This document shows, piece after piece, positions 25,082-33,644 of a stretch of 64,000 nucleotides of DNA (position 1 is its first letter; each line of letters starts with the position of its first letter). The stretch spans positions 682,001-746,000 of the forward strand of contig NZ_JAATJT010000002.1 of NCBI RefSeq assembly GCF_011777505.1, given 5' to 3'. Position numbers and translations under genes: made by a program. The notes beneath the pieces were generated by a model. It was not told the origin of the DNA, did not search any database, and was given only the letters and a program-made list of their open reading frames with translations. The stretch is from Gaetbulibacter sp. S0825. Its GTDB lineage: Bacteria > Bacteroidota > Bacteroidia > Flavobacteriales > Flavobacteriaceae.

Positions 25082-25089
25082 TAACTTTG
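25082..25089 (+). promoter_or_regulatory. -7 box of the mutS2-like gene
   Basis: TAACTTTG matches TAnnTTTG exactly, 31 bp before the ATG at 25121. No TTG is seen at the usual spacing. Confidence 0.45.
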
Positions 25090-25120
25090 TCATCCTGTAA
25101 AAACAACAGGGTTGCTAAGG

Positions 25121-27286
25121 ATGATTAACATTCACGAAAAGACACTTCAAGATTTAGAGTTTTCTACCGTTTTACAACAAGTTAGTGACCACTGTGTCAC
25201 TGCTCTTGGGAAAGCAAAAGCGTTGGAGATTTTGCCTTATGATAAAAAAGAAACGTTGCTTATTAGTTTACAGTTAACTAATGAGTATGTCTCGTCTTTT
25301 TATAATGACAATCGCATACCAAATCATGGTTTTGACCCTATTATTAAAGAGCTTCAGTTATTAAATATTGAAAACACGTATTTAGAAACTCATAGTTTAA
25401 AGAAATTAGTTTCAATATCATTAACGGTAAATGACATACTTAAATTCTTAAAAAACTTTGAAGAGTATTACCCAAATTTATATCGTTATACATCTCACAT
25501 TGAAATAACCACCGATATCATTGAACAAGTAGATGCTATTGTGGACCGCTTTGGGGATGTGAAAGATGATGCTTCTCTACTATTATATGAATTACGACAA
25601 GGCATCAATAAACTAAAAGGCAAAATTAATTCTAGTTTTGCCACTGCTTTAAGCACCTATCATAATCTAGAATATCTCGATGATATCCGTGAGTCTGTCG
25701 TTGAAAACAAGCGTGTTTTAGCTGTAAAAGCAATGTACAGGCGCAAAGTAAAAGGCGCAATAATGGGTGGTAGTAAAACAGGAAGCATCGTTTATATAGA
25801 GCCTGAAGCTACTTTGCAGCATTCTAGAGAGCTCAACAATTTGGAGTATGAGGAGAGCGAAGAAGTGGTTAGAATCTTAAAGGAACTTACCAATTATATT
25901 CGTCCGTTTTTACCATTATTAAAAAACTACCAATCGTTTTTAACAACTATGGATGTGATTGCTGCAAAAGCTAAGTATGCAAGGTCCATGAATGCAATTC
26001 TTCCTGAAATTACCGAAGAGCGTGAAATGTACTTACGTGATGCCTATCATCCGCTACTATACTTAACCAATTTAGAAAAGAAGGAAAAAACATTTCCGCA
26101 GACCATTGCATTAAAACATGATAGTAGGATCATTGTCATTTCTGGACCTAACGCTGGCGGAAAAAGCATTACGCTTAAAACCGTAGGGTTATTACAAGTG
26201 ATGTTACAAAGTGGCATGTTAATTCCTGTACATGAACGTAGCAAAGCATGTTTATTTGACAGAATATTGAGTGATATAGGGGATAATCAATCCATTGAAA
26301 ACCACTTGAGCACTTATAGCTACAGACTCAAGCAAATGAATTATTTCTTAAAAAAGTGCAACAAAAAAACACTGTTTTTAATTGATGAGTTTGGTACAGG
26401 AAGTGACCCTGAACTTGGTGGTGCTCTGGCTGAAACGTTTCTAGAAGTATTTTATGAGCGCAAAGCGTTTGGAATTATTACAACGCATTATTCTAATTTA
26501 AAATTATTGGCTAATGAAAAAGAGCATATGATTAATGCCAATATGTTGTTTGATGAGCGCTCCTTAGAACCAAAATATAAACTCGCTTTAGGTCAGGCAG
26601 GAAGTTCTTTTACGTTTGAAGTGGCACAAAAAAACGGTATTCCGTATAACTTAATAAACAAAGCAAAAAAGAAAATTGAGCGCTCTAAAGTACGCTTTGA
26701 TGCAACCATTGCAAAATTACAGAAAGAACGCTCTAAGCTTGAAAAAACAGGTGAATCGTTAAAGCAAAATGAAAAAAAGAAACTCGCTGAGGCAGATAAA
26801 CTAGAAGCTATTAACGAGAAAATTCAGAAAAAACTGGAAAACTACCAAGAGTTGTATGATAGCAATCAACGATTGATTTATTTAGGACAAAAAGTAAACG
26901 ACTTATCAGAGAAATACTTTAATAATAAACGCAAGCGTGAATTAATGGCGGAACTTTTTAAGCTTGTTCAAATTGAAAATTCTAAACGTAAAAAAATATC
27001 TGTTAAAGAAAGTCGCTCGCAAAAAGCAAAATCAACTCAGATAAAACAAGAGGTTGAAAAGAAAGTAAACATCATTAGAAAGAAAAAGAAAGCCGCCAAG
27101 AAAAAAGCCATTGAAACACCTAAACCTAAACCAATTCTTAAAGTTGGTGACAGAGTGAGACTTGAAGATGGACGCGCTGTAGGTAGTATCGATAAAATAG
27201 AAAAAAACAAAGCCATAGTGAATTATGGCTTGTTTACGACTAATGTGAGTGTGGAACAGTTGGAATTAGTGGAAACAAAAAAATAA
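25121..27286 (+). CDS. MutS2-like DNA-repair ATPase lacking the Smr domain
   Basis: From ATG 25121 (MINIHEKTLQDLEF) the protein has 721 residues; the frame opens three codons earlier at a TTG, which is less likely. It shows the MutS core: lever/clamp helices, Walker A 'ISGPNAGGKSITLKT' near 345, Walker B 'FLIDEFGTGSDPELGG' near 425, and the 'THYSNLKLLA' switch near 460. A long charged coiled coil (about 515-640) and a small beta domain (VGDRVRLEDGRAVGSIDKIE) end the protein. The Smr nuclease domain that closes Bacillus-type MutS2 is absent. It probably acts on branched DNA or collided ribosomes; which is not visible here. Confidence 0.9.
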   Translation: MINIHEKTLQDLEFSTVLQQVSDHCVTALGKAKALEILPYDKKETLLISLQLTNEYVSSFYNDNRIPNHGFDPIIKELQLLNIENTYLETHSLKKLVSISLTVNDILKFLKNFEEYYPNLYRYTSHIEITTDIIEQVDAIVDRFGDVKDDASLLLYELRQGINKLKGKINSSFATALSTYHNLEYLDDIRESVVENKRVLAVKAMYRRKVKGAIMGGSKTGSIVYIEPEATLQHSRELNNLEYEESEEVVRILKELTNYIRPFLPLLKNYQSFLTTMDVIAAKAKYARSMNAILPEITEEREMYLRDAYHPLLYLTNLEKKEKTFPQTIALKHDSRIIVISGPNAGGKSITLKTVGLLQVMLQSGMLIPVHERSKACLFDRILSDIGDNQSIENHLSTYSYRLKQMNYFLKKCNKKTLFLIDEFGTGSDPELGGALAETFLEVFYERKAFGIITTHYSNLKLLANEKEHMINANMLFDERSLEPKYKLALGQAGSSFTFEVAQKNGIPYNLINKAKKKIERSKVRFDATIAKLQKERSKLEKTGESLKQNEKKKLAEADKLEAINEKIQKKLENYQELYDSNQRLIYLGQKVNDLSEKYFNNKRKRELMAELFKLVQIENSKRKKISVKESRSQKAKSTQIKQEVEKKVNIIRKKKKAAKKKAIETPKPKPILKVGDRVRLEDGRAVGSIDKIEKNKAIVNYGLFTTNVSVEQLELVETKK

Positions 27287-27332
27287 CAGCCAACACCAAG
27301 TTGTTGAATCTACAACTTTAGGTGCCGACTGT
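27286..27332. terminator. Bidirectional terminator between mutS2-like and cytolysin-like genes
   Basis: A long hairpin: ACAG/CTGT, CACC/GGTG and AAGTTGT/ACAACTT arms around loop TGAATCT, with an internal CCAA/CCGA bulge. T-rich DNA follows on the plus strand; the genes converge here. Confidence 0.65.
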
Positions 27333-27340
27333 ATTTATAA

Positions 27341-28969
27341 TTATTTTATTCTTGTTACAGCAAAGTATGCTCTTGCTTCGTGGTTTGCTTTCTCATCAAA
27401 ATCCAACCTAACATTAAACTCCCTATTATCATCAGAAAATATTTTATCGGGATTACCTGGTAGATTGTATGGTATATCCTTTAATTTAAATTTAAATCCC
27501 CTGAAGCCCAAATCATCTACTCCCCAATCTTTATCGTATAAATGGCCAGATAAATAGACATAATCATCATCGTAATTTGGTCTATACACTTCAAATTCAA
27601 TAGATTCATAAATATGATGATGATCTTCAACCTGTAAGTTATTGCTTTCGCTTCTATACCATTCCACTTTTCGTTGGGTGCCATCACTATTTTTTACATA
27701 GTCTTCATCATTTTCTTGCCATAATCTACCTCTCACATTACCAAACAATTCAAGATGGCTCCCTTCAGTTCCTCCTGGAGTTTCTTTTACGCGAATTTTA
27801 ATAAGCTCCACTCTAAATTTAGGATATGCCAAATCGCAAGTACGTATTGCATATTCACTCGACAATACAACTTTTGCGATAGGGAAATCATTTTTTATAT
27901 ACCTTAGGGTATAACCCAAAGGAGCAGCTGGAGAGTCTGCAGAATAATTACCACCATTTGTAATATACTCATGAACACCTGAAGGTCCAGTAATTACCTG
28001 TGCAGCATCTTCACCAGAGCCACCAATAACCAAAGCCTTGACATTGGATGAACTCACAATATTTTGATACCCAACATTACCATTGGCATCAGCCGATTCA
28101 AATGAAGCACTAAACGCAGCTTGCACATCTGTTTTTTCGTAATCAGATTCAATGGTGTATAACACCATACGACCATACTTAACCGAAGATACCATCACAG
28201 GACTGGTAGAGTTTAAATTTGGAAGCTCTTTAAACAGTGATCCAGGATTGTTGTTCTCAGGAAGATCCATATCAATGGTATAATACACTTGGAAATATTT
28301 TAGTACGTACTTGTATTTTTTTTGAGAATTAGAAAAATCAAACGATGCCGAAACACTTCTGTTGCCACTTCTGTAATTAGCTCCTAAAGCTAGATTTAAG
28401 TGTTCTTCGGAATAAACTTCAGACAATTCAAAATTGATTTTTGCTGGTGTAGCACCACTAACACCTTGTTGCAAAATACTACTTATACCATTTCTTACCG
28501 TTGATAAACTAGGATTCTCTACTTCTACCGAGGCAGTACCATTAATGTTTTCCAATGATACCGAAAGTGTGATTGGTGCTCTACCACCATTAATGCCAAT
28601 ATATTCTCCTGTTGGTATAGACTCGCCTTTTAGCATCCCTCCGGGGTAAATAACATCGCTAGTTGGGTCCAGCGCAAGTAATTCGCTATAACCAGGTGCT
28701 GCTTTATAATGCTTTACAACACATTCTAGGCTTGTGTCTTCGGTATCTCGCTCTGGAGCTTCTTGGCTTAGTTCAGTTGGACTAGATTCTGCTGGCTGTT
28801 CAAAATTATTTAATGCAGCTAGTGCATTATTAAATTCTTCAATCTTATTTTGCGAAACAGTATCGTCATCGCTTACGCTTTCTTTACTACAAGCAGTAAA
28901 AAAAGAAAAGATAATAACTGTGCATAAAACGTGTATACATTGCTTAATGGTTAATTGCTGTGTTTTCAT
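27341..28969 (-). CDS. Thiol-activated (cholesterol-dependent) cytolysin-like lipoprotein
   Basis: From ATG 28969 the protein has 542 residues. The lipoprotein signal ends FFTAC (Cys27). Similarity to perfringolysin-type cytolysins is collinear: 'RAPITLSVSLENI' (domain 1), 'VENPSLSTV', 'YKYVLKYFQVYYTIDMDLP', 'SPVMVSSVKYGRMVLYTIES', 'TDVQAAFSASFESAD' (a transmembrane-hairpin region), and 'VKALVIGGSGED', which includes the conserved Gly-Gly hinge. The classical domain 4 undecapeptide (ECTGLAWEWWR) is absent. Instead residues about 400-542 form a different beta-rich domain (ELFGNVRGRLW, FRGFKFKLKDIP). It fits the cytolysin-like proteins of Gram-negative bacteria. It is divergent from a TPR/HTH regulator and has its own exact -7 box. 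Pore formation and target are inference. Confidence 0.85.
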   Translation of the reverse strand: MKTQQLTIKQCIHVLCTVIIFSFFTACSKESVSDDDTVSQNKIEEFNNALAALNNFEQPAESSPTELSQEAPERDTEDTSLECVVKHYKAAPGYSELLALDPTSDVIYPGGMLKGESIPTGEYIGINGGRAPITLSVSLENINGTASVEVENPSLSTVRNGISSILQQGVSGATPAKINFELSEVYSEEHLNLALGANYRSGNRSVSASFDFSNSQKKYKYVLKYFQVYYTIDMDLPENNNPGSLFKELPNLNSTSPVMVSSVKYGRMVLYTIESDYEKTDVQAAFSASFESADANGNVGYQNIVSSSNVKALVIGGSGEDAAQVITGPSGVHEYITNGGNYSADSPAAPLGYTLRYIKNDFPIAKVVLSSEYAIRTCDLAYPKFRVELIKIRVKETPGGTEGSHLELFGNVRGRLWQENDEDYVKNSDGTQRKVEWYRSESNNLQVEDHHHIYESIEFEVYRPNYDDDYVYLSGHLYDKDWGVDDLGFRGFKFKLKDIPYNLPGNPDKIFSDDNREFNVRLDFDEKANHEARAYFAVTRIK

Positions 28970-28998
28970 AATTTCTAAATTTTTGTGATTCAACAATT

Positions 28999-29006
28999 CA
29001 AAACTA
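28999..29006 (-). promoter_or_regulatory. -7 box of the cytolysin-like gene; decides its start
   Basis: On the minus strand this is TAGTTTTG, an exact TAnnTTTG match. The predicted RNA start near 28992 lies upstream of ATG 28969 and downstream of the TTG at 29014, so the ATG is preferred. The -33 region is weak, as expected for an activated promoter. Confidence 0.55.
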
Positions 29007-29037
29007 TGGAGCAACCAAGCTAAAATCTAATTTTTGG

Positions 29038-29056
29038 TATGGACAAAGTATGGACA
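29038..29056. promoter_or_regulatory. TGGACA direct-repeat pair, cytolysin-proximal
   Basis: TATGGACA occurs at 29038-29045 and again at 29049-29056, exactly 11 bp (one helical turn) apart. The pair sits about 45-65 bp upstream of the predicted cytolysin RNA start. Confidence 0.5.
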
Positions 29057-29160
29057 GATTTGAATTTTTTTATAAAAGTGGGAATAGACAACAGAATCAA
29101 CAAAATATCATACAACTTTGATTATCATGTGTTTATGAATTATAATCTTAGTGTCATTAA

Positions 29161-29182
29161 TGGACAAAATATAGACTGGACA
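29161..29182. promoter_or_regulatory. TGGACA direct-repeat pair, regulator-proximal
   Basis: TGGACAAA at 29161-29168 and TGGACAAA at 29177-29184 lie 16 bp apart in the same orientation. They are about 90-110 bp before the TPR/HTH regulator ATG, in the same divergent gap as the first pair. Confidence 0.45.
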
Positions 29183-29271
29183 AATTCAATATTAGAAAAA
29201 TCAAGTATTTAGTAAGGTAATTTTCTATAATTTTACATGGCGATTAAAAAGTTAAACCAACTATTGTTTAT

Positions 29272-31038
29272 ATGAAAACCCTTCTTTCCTTATCCCTAAT
29301 ATTATCATCTGCATTTTGTTTTTCACAAGCTATAGATGAGAATACTGCAACTAAAATTGATAGTATTAATGGTATTATAAAAAATCAAAATGGTGCAGTT
29401 CAATTAAAATCGTATTGGGAACTAGGAAAATTATATATGGGAAACAAACCAGAAGTTGCCATAAAATATATTGATACATTAAAAAATGAATCCTTAGCCC
29501 TTAATAATATTGAATACAATGTTAAATCTAACATTATGCGCGCTTTTTACCTTATGGAAAAAGCTGAACTTAAAAAGGCAGAAGAACTTTATTTAAAAAA
29601 CATTCCTATGCTTGATAGCCTACAATTGGGACCTGATGTTGCTAGTGCCTATAGTATGTTAGGAGTTACACAAATGCAACTAGGAAATTTTGATGATGCT
29701 CTAGATTCGCAATTAAAGGCACTAAAAAAAGCACAAAGTTTAGAGTATTCAGAAGAAAAATTAGCTGGATTTTATCTTAATATTGCTGGTGTATATATGA
29801 ATACAGGAAAAATAAACAAATCCATTGAGTACCTTGAACAAGCTGAATCAGCCTATATTAAAAGTAATAATCAACCTAGTTTAATGCGAGTGAAAGCAAA
29901 CATAGCTAATATACAATTAAGGAGAAAAAACTACAAAGAAGCCATACAAAAATACCAGGAATCGGCTGCATATTTTAAAAAAGTAAATGACACCTTTGCT
30001 TTAGCAAGAATGTACAATTTTATTGGACAAGCATACAAACGTGCATTGGACTTTAATAATGCCAAGATTTGGTATAATAAGGCTCTAAAAATTTCTGAAG
30101 ACACAAATAAACCAATACTAACTGCAATGATTTATAGAGATTTAGGTAGGGTTGCTGGACTAGAAAAAAATGATGACCAAGCCATTTATTATTATAAAAA
30201 GTCATTGGATGTTAATTTAAAAGCTAATATAAAACGAGGCATTTTAGATGGTTACAGCTTAATTACCAAATATTATGAAAGAAATAAAGATTACAAAAAT
30301 GCTCTTGAATACAAAAAGAAGTTTGGTATAATAAAAGACTCTATTTTTAATAAAGAAAGTAATGACAAGATAAATGAATTGCACTTAAAATTTGAAACCG
30401 AAAAAAAAGAAGCAGCCATTGCTTTACAAGAAGAAGAAATAAAAACTCTTAATGCCCAAGCCGAAAACGACAAACTAACCAAAACTCTCTATGGTATAGG
30501 CATGTTCTCGTTTATAACCATTGCAGCACTACTCTATTTTGGATTTAAGCAACGTATGAAGAAAAACAAAATCGAGCGTGAAAGGCAAGAAGAAATCCTT
30601 AAAAAGGAAATTGAATTTAAAAAGAAAGAATTAACAAGTCAGACACTACATTTAGTCCAAAAAAACACGTTTATACAAGAATTAAAAGATAATTTAGAAA
30701 AGATTAAAAAATCACCCGAACTGTTTAAAGTTGAGTTTAGACGTTTGGTCATGTTGCTCAAAAAAGAAAGTGCAGAGGATAAAGATTGGGAAGTTTTTAA
30801 GTCGTACTTCTCTGAAGTGCACAACGATTTTGATAATAAAATAAAGGCCATTGCCGAAGATATATCAGAAAAAGAAATTCGTTTGGCATCATTTCTTCGT
30901 ATGAATCTAACTACTAAAGAAATAGCTTCAATGCTAAATGTATTACCAGATAGTGTACTAAAATCCAAATATCGATTAAAGAAAAAACTTAGTTTAAACA
31001 AAGAGCAAGACCTTAACGAATACTTGAATGCTCTTTAA
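29272..31038 (+). CDS. Transmembrane TPR regulator with cytosolic LuxR-like HTH
   Basis: The 588-residue protein has a signal peptide (MKTLLSLSLILSSAFCFSQ), then six or so TPR units (about 60-370; for example 'ASAYSMLGVTQMQLGNFDDALD' type helices). A single membrane helix follows at about 407-425 (IGMFSFITIAALLYFGF), then a basic coiled coil (KNKIERERQEEILKKE). It ends in a helix-turn-helix (ISEKEIRLASFLRMNL, TTKEIASMLNV, LKSKYRLKKKL). Topology puts the TPRs in the periplasm and the HTH in the cytosol, a common Bacteroidota one-component design. It is divergent from the cytolysin-like gene and is its likely regulator (inference). Confidence 0.85.
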   Translation: MKTLLSLSLILSSAFCFSQAIDENTATKIDSINGIIKNQNGAVQLKSYWELGKLYMGNKPEVAIKYIDTLKNESLALNNIEYNVKSNIMRAFYLMEKAELKKAEELYLKNIPMLDSLQLGPDVASAYSMLGVTQMQLGNFDDALDSQLKALKKAQSLEYSEEKLAGFYLNIAGVYMNTGKINKSIEYLEQAESAYIKSNNQPSLMRVKANIANIQLRRKNYKEAIQKYQESAAYFKKVNDTFALARMYNFIGQAYKRALDFNNAKIWYNKALKISEDTNKPILTAMIYRDLGRVAGLEKNDDQAIYYYKKSLDVNLKANIKRGILDGYSLITKYYERNKDYKNALEYKKKFGIIKDSIFNKESNDKINELHLKFETEKKEAAIALQEEEIKTLNAQAENDKLTKTLYGIGMFSFITIAALLYFGFKQRMKKNKIERERQEEILKKEIEFKKKELTSQTLHLVQKNTFIQELKDNLEKIKKSPELFKVEFRRLVMLLKKESAEDKDWEVFKSYFSEVHNDFDNKIKAIAEDISEKEIRLASFLRMNLTTKEIASMLNVLPDSVLKSKYRLKKKLSLNKEQDLNEYLNAL

Positions 31039-31054
31039 TTAAGTTGTAATTTTG
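31024..31054 (+). promoter_or_regulatory. Promoter of the DCC1-family gene inside the preceding gene's end
   Basis: TTG (31024-31026), 20 bp, TAATTTTG (31047-31054). The predicted RNA start at about 31060 falls on the GTG start codon at 31059, which suggests a leaderless mRNA. Confidence 0.5.
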
Positions 31055-31058
31055 TTAA

Positions 31059-31478
31059 GTGATAAAAAACTTACCAAAACATAAGCAATTAATTCTTTTT
31101 GATGGTGTTTGCAACCTTTGCAACTCTAGCATTAATTATGTGATAAAATATGATAAAAATGATGTGTTTATGCTTGCTCCTTTGCAAAGTGAAGTTGGGA
31201 AATCTATTATAAAAAAATATAATTTAGACACTTCAAAAACCGATTCTATACTGTTATATTCTGAAGAAAAAGGGTTAAAAATTAAATCTTCGGCAGCATT
31301 AGCAATAGCATCAAGACTAGGGTTTCCAAGAAGTTTACTGATTGCGTTTTACATAGTGCCTCCTTTTATTAGAAATTTGGTATATAACTATATCGCAAAG
31401 AATAGATACAAATGGTATGGTAAAAAAGATGCTTGTATGATACCTACACCAGAATTAAAGGCGAAATTTTTAGAATAA
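31059..31478 (+). CDS. DCC1-like (DUF393) thiol-disulfide oxidoreductase-family protein
   Basis: The 139-residue protein has the family motif 'LILFDGVCNLCNSSI' with CxxC at about residues 18-21, then 'FMLAPLQSEVGKSI' and 'SAALAIASRLG'. The CxxC in a thioredoxin-like setting suggests redox activity, though no reaction is firmly known for the family. The start is GTG 31059; there is no better ATG before the motif. It follows the TPR/HTH gene by 20 bp but has a good promoter of its own. A hairpin follows the stop. Confidence 0.85.
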   Translation: MIKNLPKHKQLILFDGVCNLCNSSINYVIKYDKNDVFMLAPLQSEVGKSIIKKYNLDTSKTDSILLYSEEKGLKIKSSAALAIASRLGFPRSLLIAFYIVPPFIRNLVYNYIAKNRYKWYGKKDACMIPTPELKAKFLE

Positions 31479-31480
31479 AA

Positions 31481-31506
31481 AAACCCTAAAACGAATTTTA
31501 GGGTTT
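31481..31506. terminator. Hairpin terminator after the DCC1-family gene
   Basis: AAACCCTAAAA (31481-31491) pairs with TTTTAGGGTTT (31496-31506), loop CGAA. The T-run is better on the minus strand, so it may serve both convergent units. Confidence 0.7.
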
Positions 31507-31644
31507 AAGTACATTTAACAATTAACACAATTAAATGTAAATCTTAGCACACTTATTTTGGTGATTATAAATATAATCAAGCATTTGTCTAAACACACTA
31601 AATTATCGTTAAAAACCTTTTTTATTTGATAAAAGAATTATCCT

Positions 31645-32802
31645 TTATTTTAAACTGCTTAAAATAAAGTCAATTGTTTTGTTGGTATTATTGTTCTCGG
31701 CAAAAGAATCAGTGATGTATTTTGGTTTCACAGCCAATCCTTTTTCTTGAAGGTATTCGATATCATTTTTATGTTCCAATGATACTTTTCCAGTTAACAA
31801 CACATCAAGACTGTCTCCTTTTTCATAAATGTCATACACTTTTTTTAAGCCAGTTAGATACAAATAATCTTTCGTAAACCCTCCACCTCTATGTGTTCTT
31901 GTTGTTATATAAAAAGCATCTTCTCTATTTAAATCGTAATTACTATGCAGCATCCTAAAGGTTTTTGAAAAGGAATAGCCTTTTGCTAAACTATCTACTG
32001 CCAATACTCTATATGCCAATTCTTTTAAACGTTTAATAGTTAAGTTGCCAGACATATATTCACTAAAAACTGATAAGCCTTCTTGGGTTTCGACATTGTT
32101 TGGAAAGCCGTGAGAAAATATTTTTAATGGATGCAATAAAGCATTCATCGTGGTAACCATATGCACTCCAATTTCATGATTTGTGAGTACTCCAATTTCG
32201 TTATCACTAAACACATGATTGCTGTTTAACACTAAAGTTTGTTGATTGTTAAGCACCATGGCTATAGCTCCCATTCTTTCAGAATGTTTTATGCTATAAG
32301 TGAAATCATATCTTTTAGAATAGTCTTTAAAAAATTGTTCTGTTTCTAATGCTGAATATTTTGGTTGAAAATGTTCTGCGGCTAGATTTTCCTCAAAATG
32401 CAAAATAAACTTGGCATTATCTACATCCATTTCTGTTGGTGTCCCAAAAGAATGCAAACTATTATAGTAAAACTTTTTACCTGTGCCAATAGTTTCAATA
32501 GATTGAATTAAGCCTGAATAGAAATAGATAATGTCTTCGTACAAGTTTTTAATTCGTTCATCATCAATCTTTTCGATTGGCAAAGAAAATAACTCCTTAT
32601 GCAATTTGAATTTATCGAAATCAATGTTAGGATATATAAAATCTGGTTCAGATAAATACTTTGATGAAAAAAAGCGCTCTTTTTCACTTTCAATATTAAT
32701 AGGATTTACATAGGTTAAAAGTTCAATTTTTTTAACCAGTTTGTCCAAATAGGTGTCTATTTCAAGTAGTGTTTTATTTGCTGTACTTATTCCTTGCTTC
32801 AT
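31645..32802 (-). CDS. QEGLA-motif / DUF1704 putative metallopeptidase
   Basis: The 385-residue protein carries the DUF1704 zinc-peptidase-like signature 'TNHEIGVHMVTT' (HExxxH, about residues 208-213) and the downstream 'TQEGLSVFSEYMSG', the QEGLA motif by which the bacterial family is named ('flavohemoglobin expression-modulating'). Eukaryotic relatives remove terminal tyrosine from tubulin, so a carboxypeptidase role is plausible. Its start codon shares bases with the stop region of N-formylglutamate amidohydrolase (1-bp overlap), so the two are translationally linked. The end of the operon lies here. Confidence 0.85.
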   Translation of the reverse strand: MKQGISTANKTLLEIDTYLDKLVKKIELLTYVNPINIESEKERFFSSKYLSEPDFIYPNIDFDKFKLHKELFSLPIEKIDDERIKNLYEDIIYFYSGLIQSIETIGTGKKFYYNSLHSFGTPTEMDVDNAKFILHFEENLAAEHFQPKYSALETEQFFKDYSKRYDFTYSIKHSERMGAIAMVLNNQQTLVLNSNHVFSDNEIGVLTNHEIGVHMVTTMNALLHPLKIFSHGFPNNVETQEGLSVFSEYMSGNLTIKRLKELAYRVLAVDSLAKGYSFSKTFRMLHSNYDLNREDAFYITTRTHRGGGFTKDYLYLTGLKKVYDIYEKGDSLDVLLTGKVSLEHKNDIEYLQEKGLAVKPKYITDSFAENNNTNKTIDFILSSLK

Positions 32803-33641
32803 TAAGTAATTTGTTTACTGTGCTTTTCCATAAATGTTTTTGCATGTTTTGGCAATCTTTCTCTAAGCTGTGATTCAACACTACTTACAACTTCTGGGAA
32901 ATTAACTTGCTCATATTCATCGCAATACACTTTAGCAATTTCGGTAGCCAAAACTAGTGTATTTTTAAAACTATTGGTAATAAATTTCAGGAAATATCCG
33001 TTACCAAAAAAAGTGTCATTTATTAATGCTGTAGACTTGATGTTATTTGGCAAATTCAATTCAGATAGGCTTTGTCGCCATGTTTCAATATCATCTCCAA
33101 ATCGTTCATTATCAACATTGGTTGTGCCTAAATTCCAAGTTGGCACTTCCCTGTCCCAACGTTTCCAATTATAACTATGCATATCGTAAACGATAGCTAC
33201 TCCATATTTTGACTCAATAGTTTCAATCAAAGCGTGAACCACATCATAAAATGCTTTATGTTTTGCTAATGATGCTTGTTTTTGTGCTTCTGGCAATGGG
33301 GTTTTCCAGAGTTGCTTTCCCCAAGCAGTTTCAAAAACAGCTTCTTCAGGAGGTCTGTTTAAATCGTATTCAAATCGAGAATCACAGCCAGCAATTACTA
33401 TTGGATGACTAGAAATCATGTTTTTCGTTTCAGGATCTTCTTCGTACCATCTGTCATATTCGGTATGTAAGCAATTATCCCAAAGTTCTTTTCTAAATTG
33501 ATGGCCATCATGTATAGCTGCGCAAACATAAGGTACATAATCTTCAATTTTTATTGTAAAAGAGTAATCTTCAGCTACTGCATGAAACGGCTGTTGTTGT
33601 TTTATTTTATCTATTATTACCTCAACTGATAATTTCTCCAT
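32802..33641 (-). CDS. N-formylglutamate amidohydrolase-family protein
   Basis: The 279-residue protein has the FGase fold pattern: 'CAAIHDGHQFRKEL' near 35-48, 'AGCDSRFEYDLNRPPEEAVFETAWGKQLW' spanning about 85-115, and 'VYDMHSYNWKRWD' near 150. These supply the zinc-ligand histidines and acidic residue. The named reaction frees glutamate from N-formylglutamate in histidine breakdown, but no hut gene is nearby. In this cluster it may cleave another amide. It lies 3 bp after a small acidic-protein gene and overlaps DUF1704 by 1 bp. Confidence 0.85.
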   Translation of the reverse strand: MEKLSVEVIIDKIKQQQPFHAVAEDYSFTIKIEDYVPYVCAAIHDGHQFRKELWDNCLHTEYDRWYEEDPETKNMISSHPIVIAGCDSRFEYDLNRPPEEAVFETAWGKQLWKTPLPEAQKQASLAKHKAFYDVVHALIETIESKYGVAIVYDMHSYNWKRWDREVPTWNLGTTNVDNERFGDDIETWRQSLSELNLPNNIKSTALINDTFFGNGYFLKFITNSFKNTLVLATEIAKVYCDEYEQVNFPEVVSSVESQLRERLPKHAKTFMEKHSKQIT

Positions 33642-33644
33642 AAC

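Noticed and set aside
28970..29014. 15-residue upstream extension of the cytolysin-like gene
   Set aside because: It starts at a TTG, spans the exact -7 box, and would spoil the lipoprotein signal that begins at ATG 28969.
27341..31478. A two-component cytolysin pair (long plus short) in this locus
   Set aside because: Only one cytolysin-like gene is present; the neighbours are a regulator, mutS2 and a DCC1-family gene.
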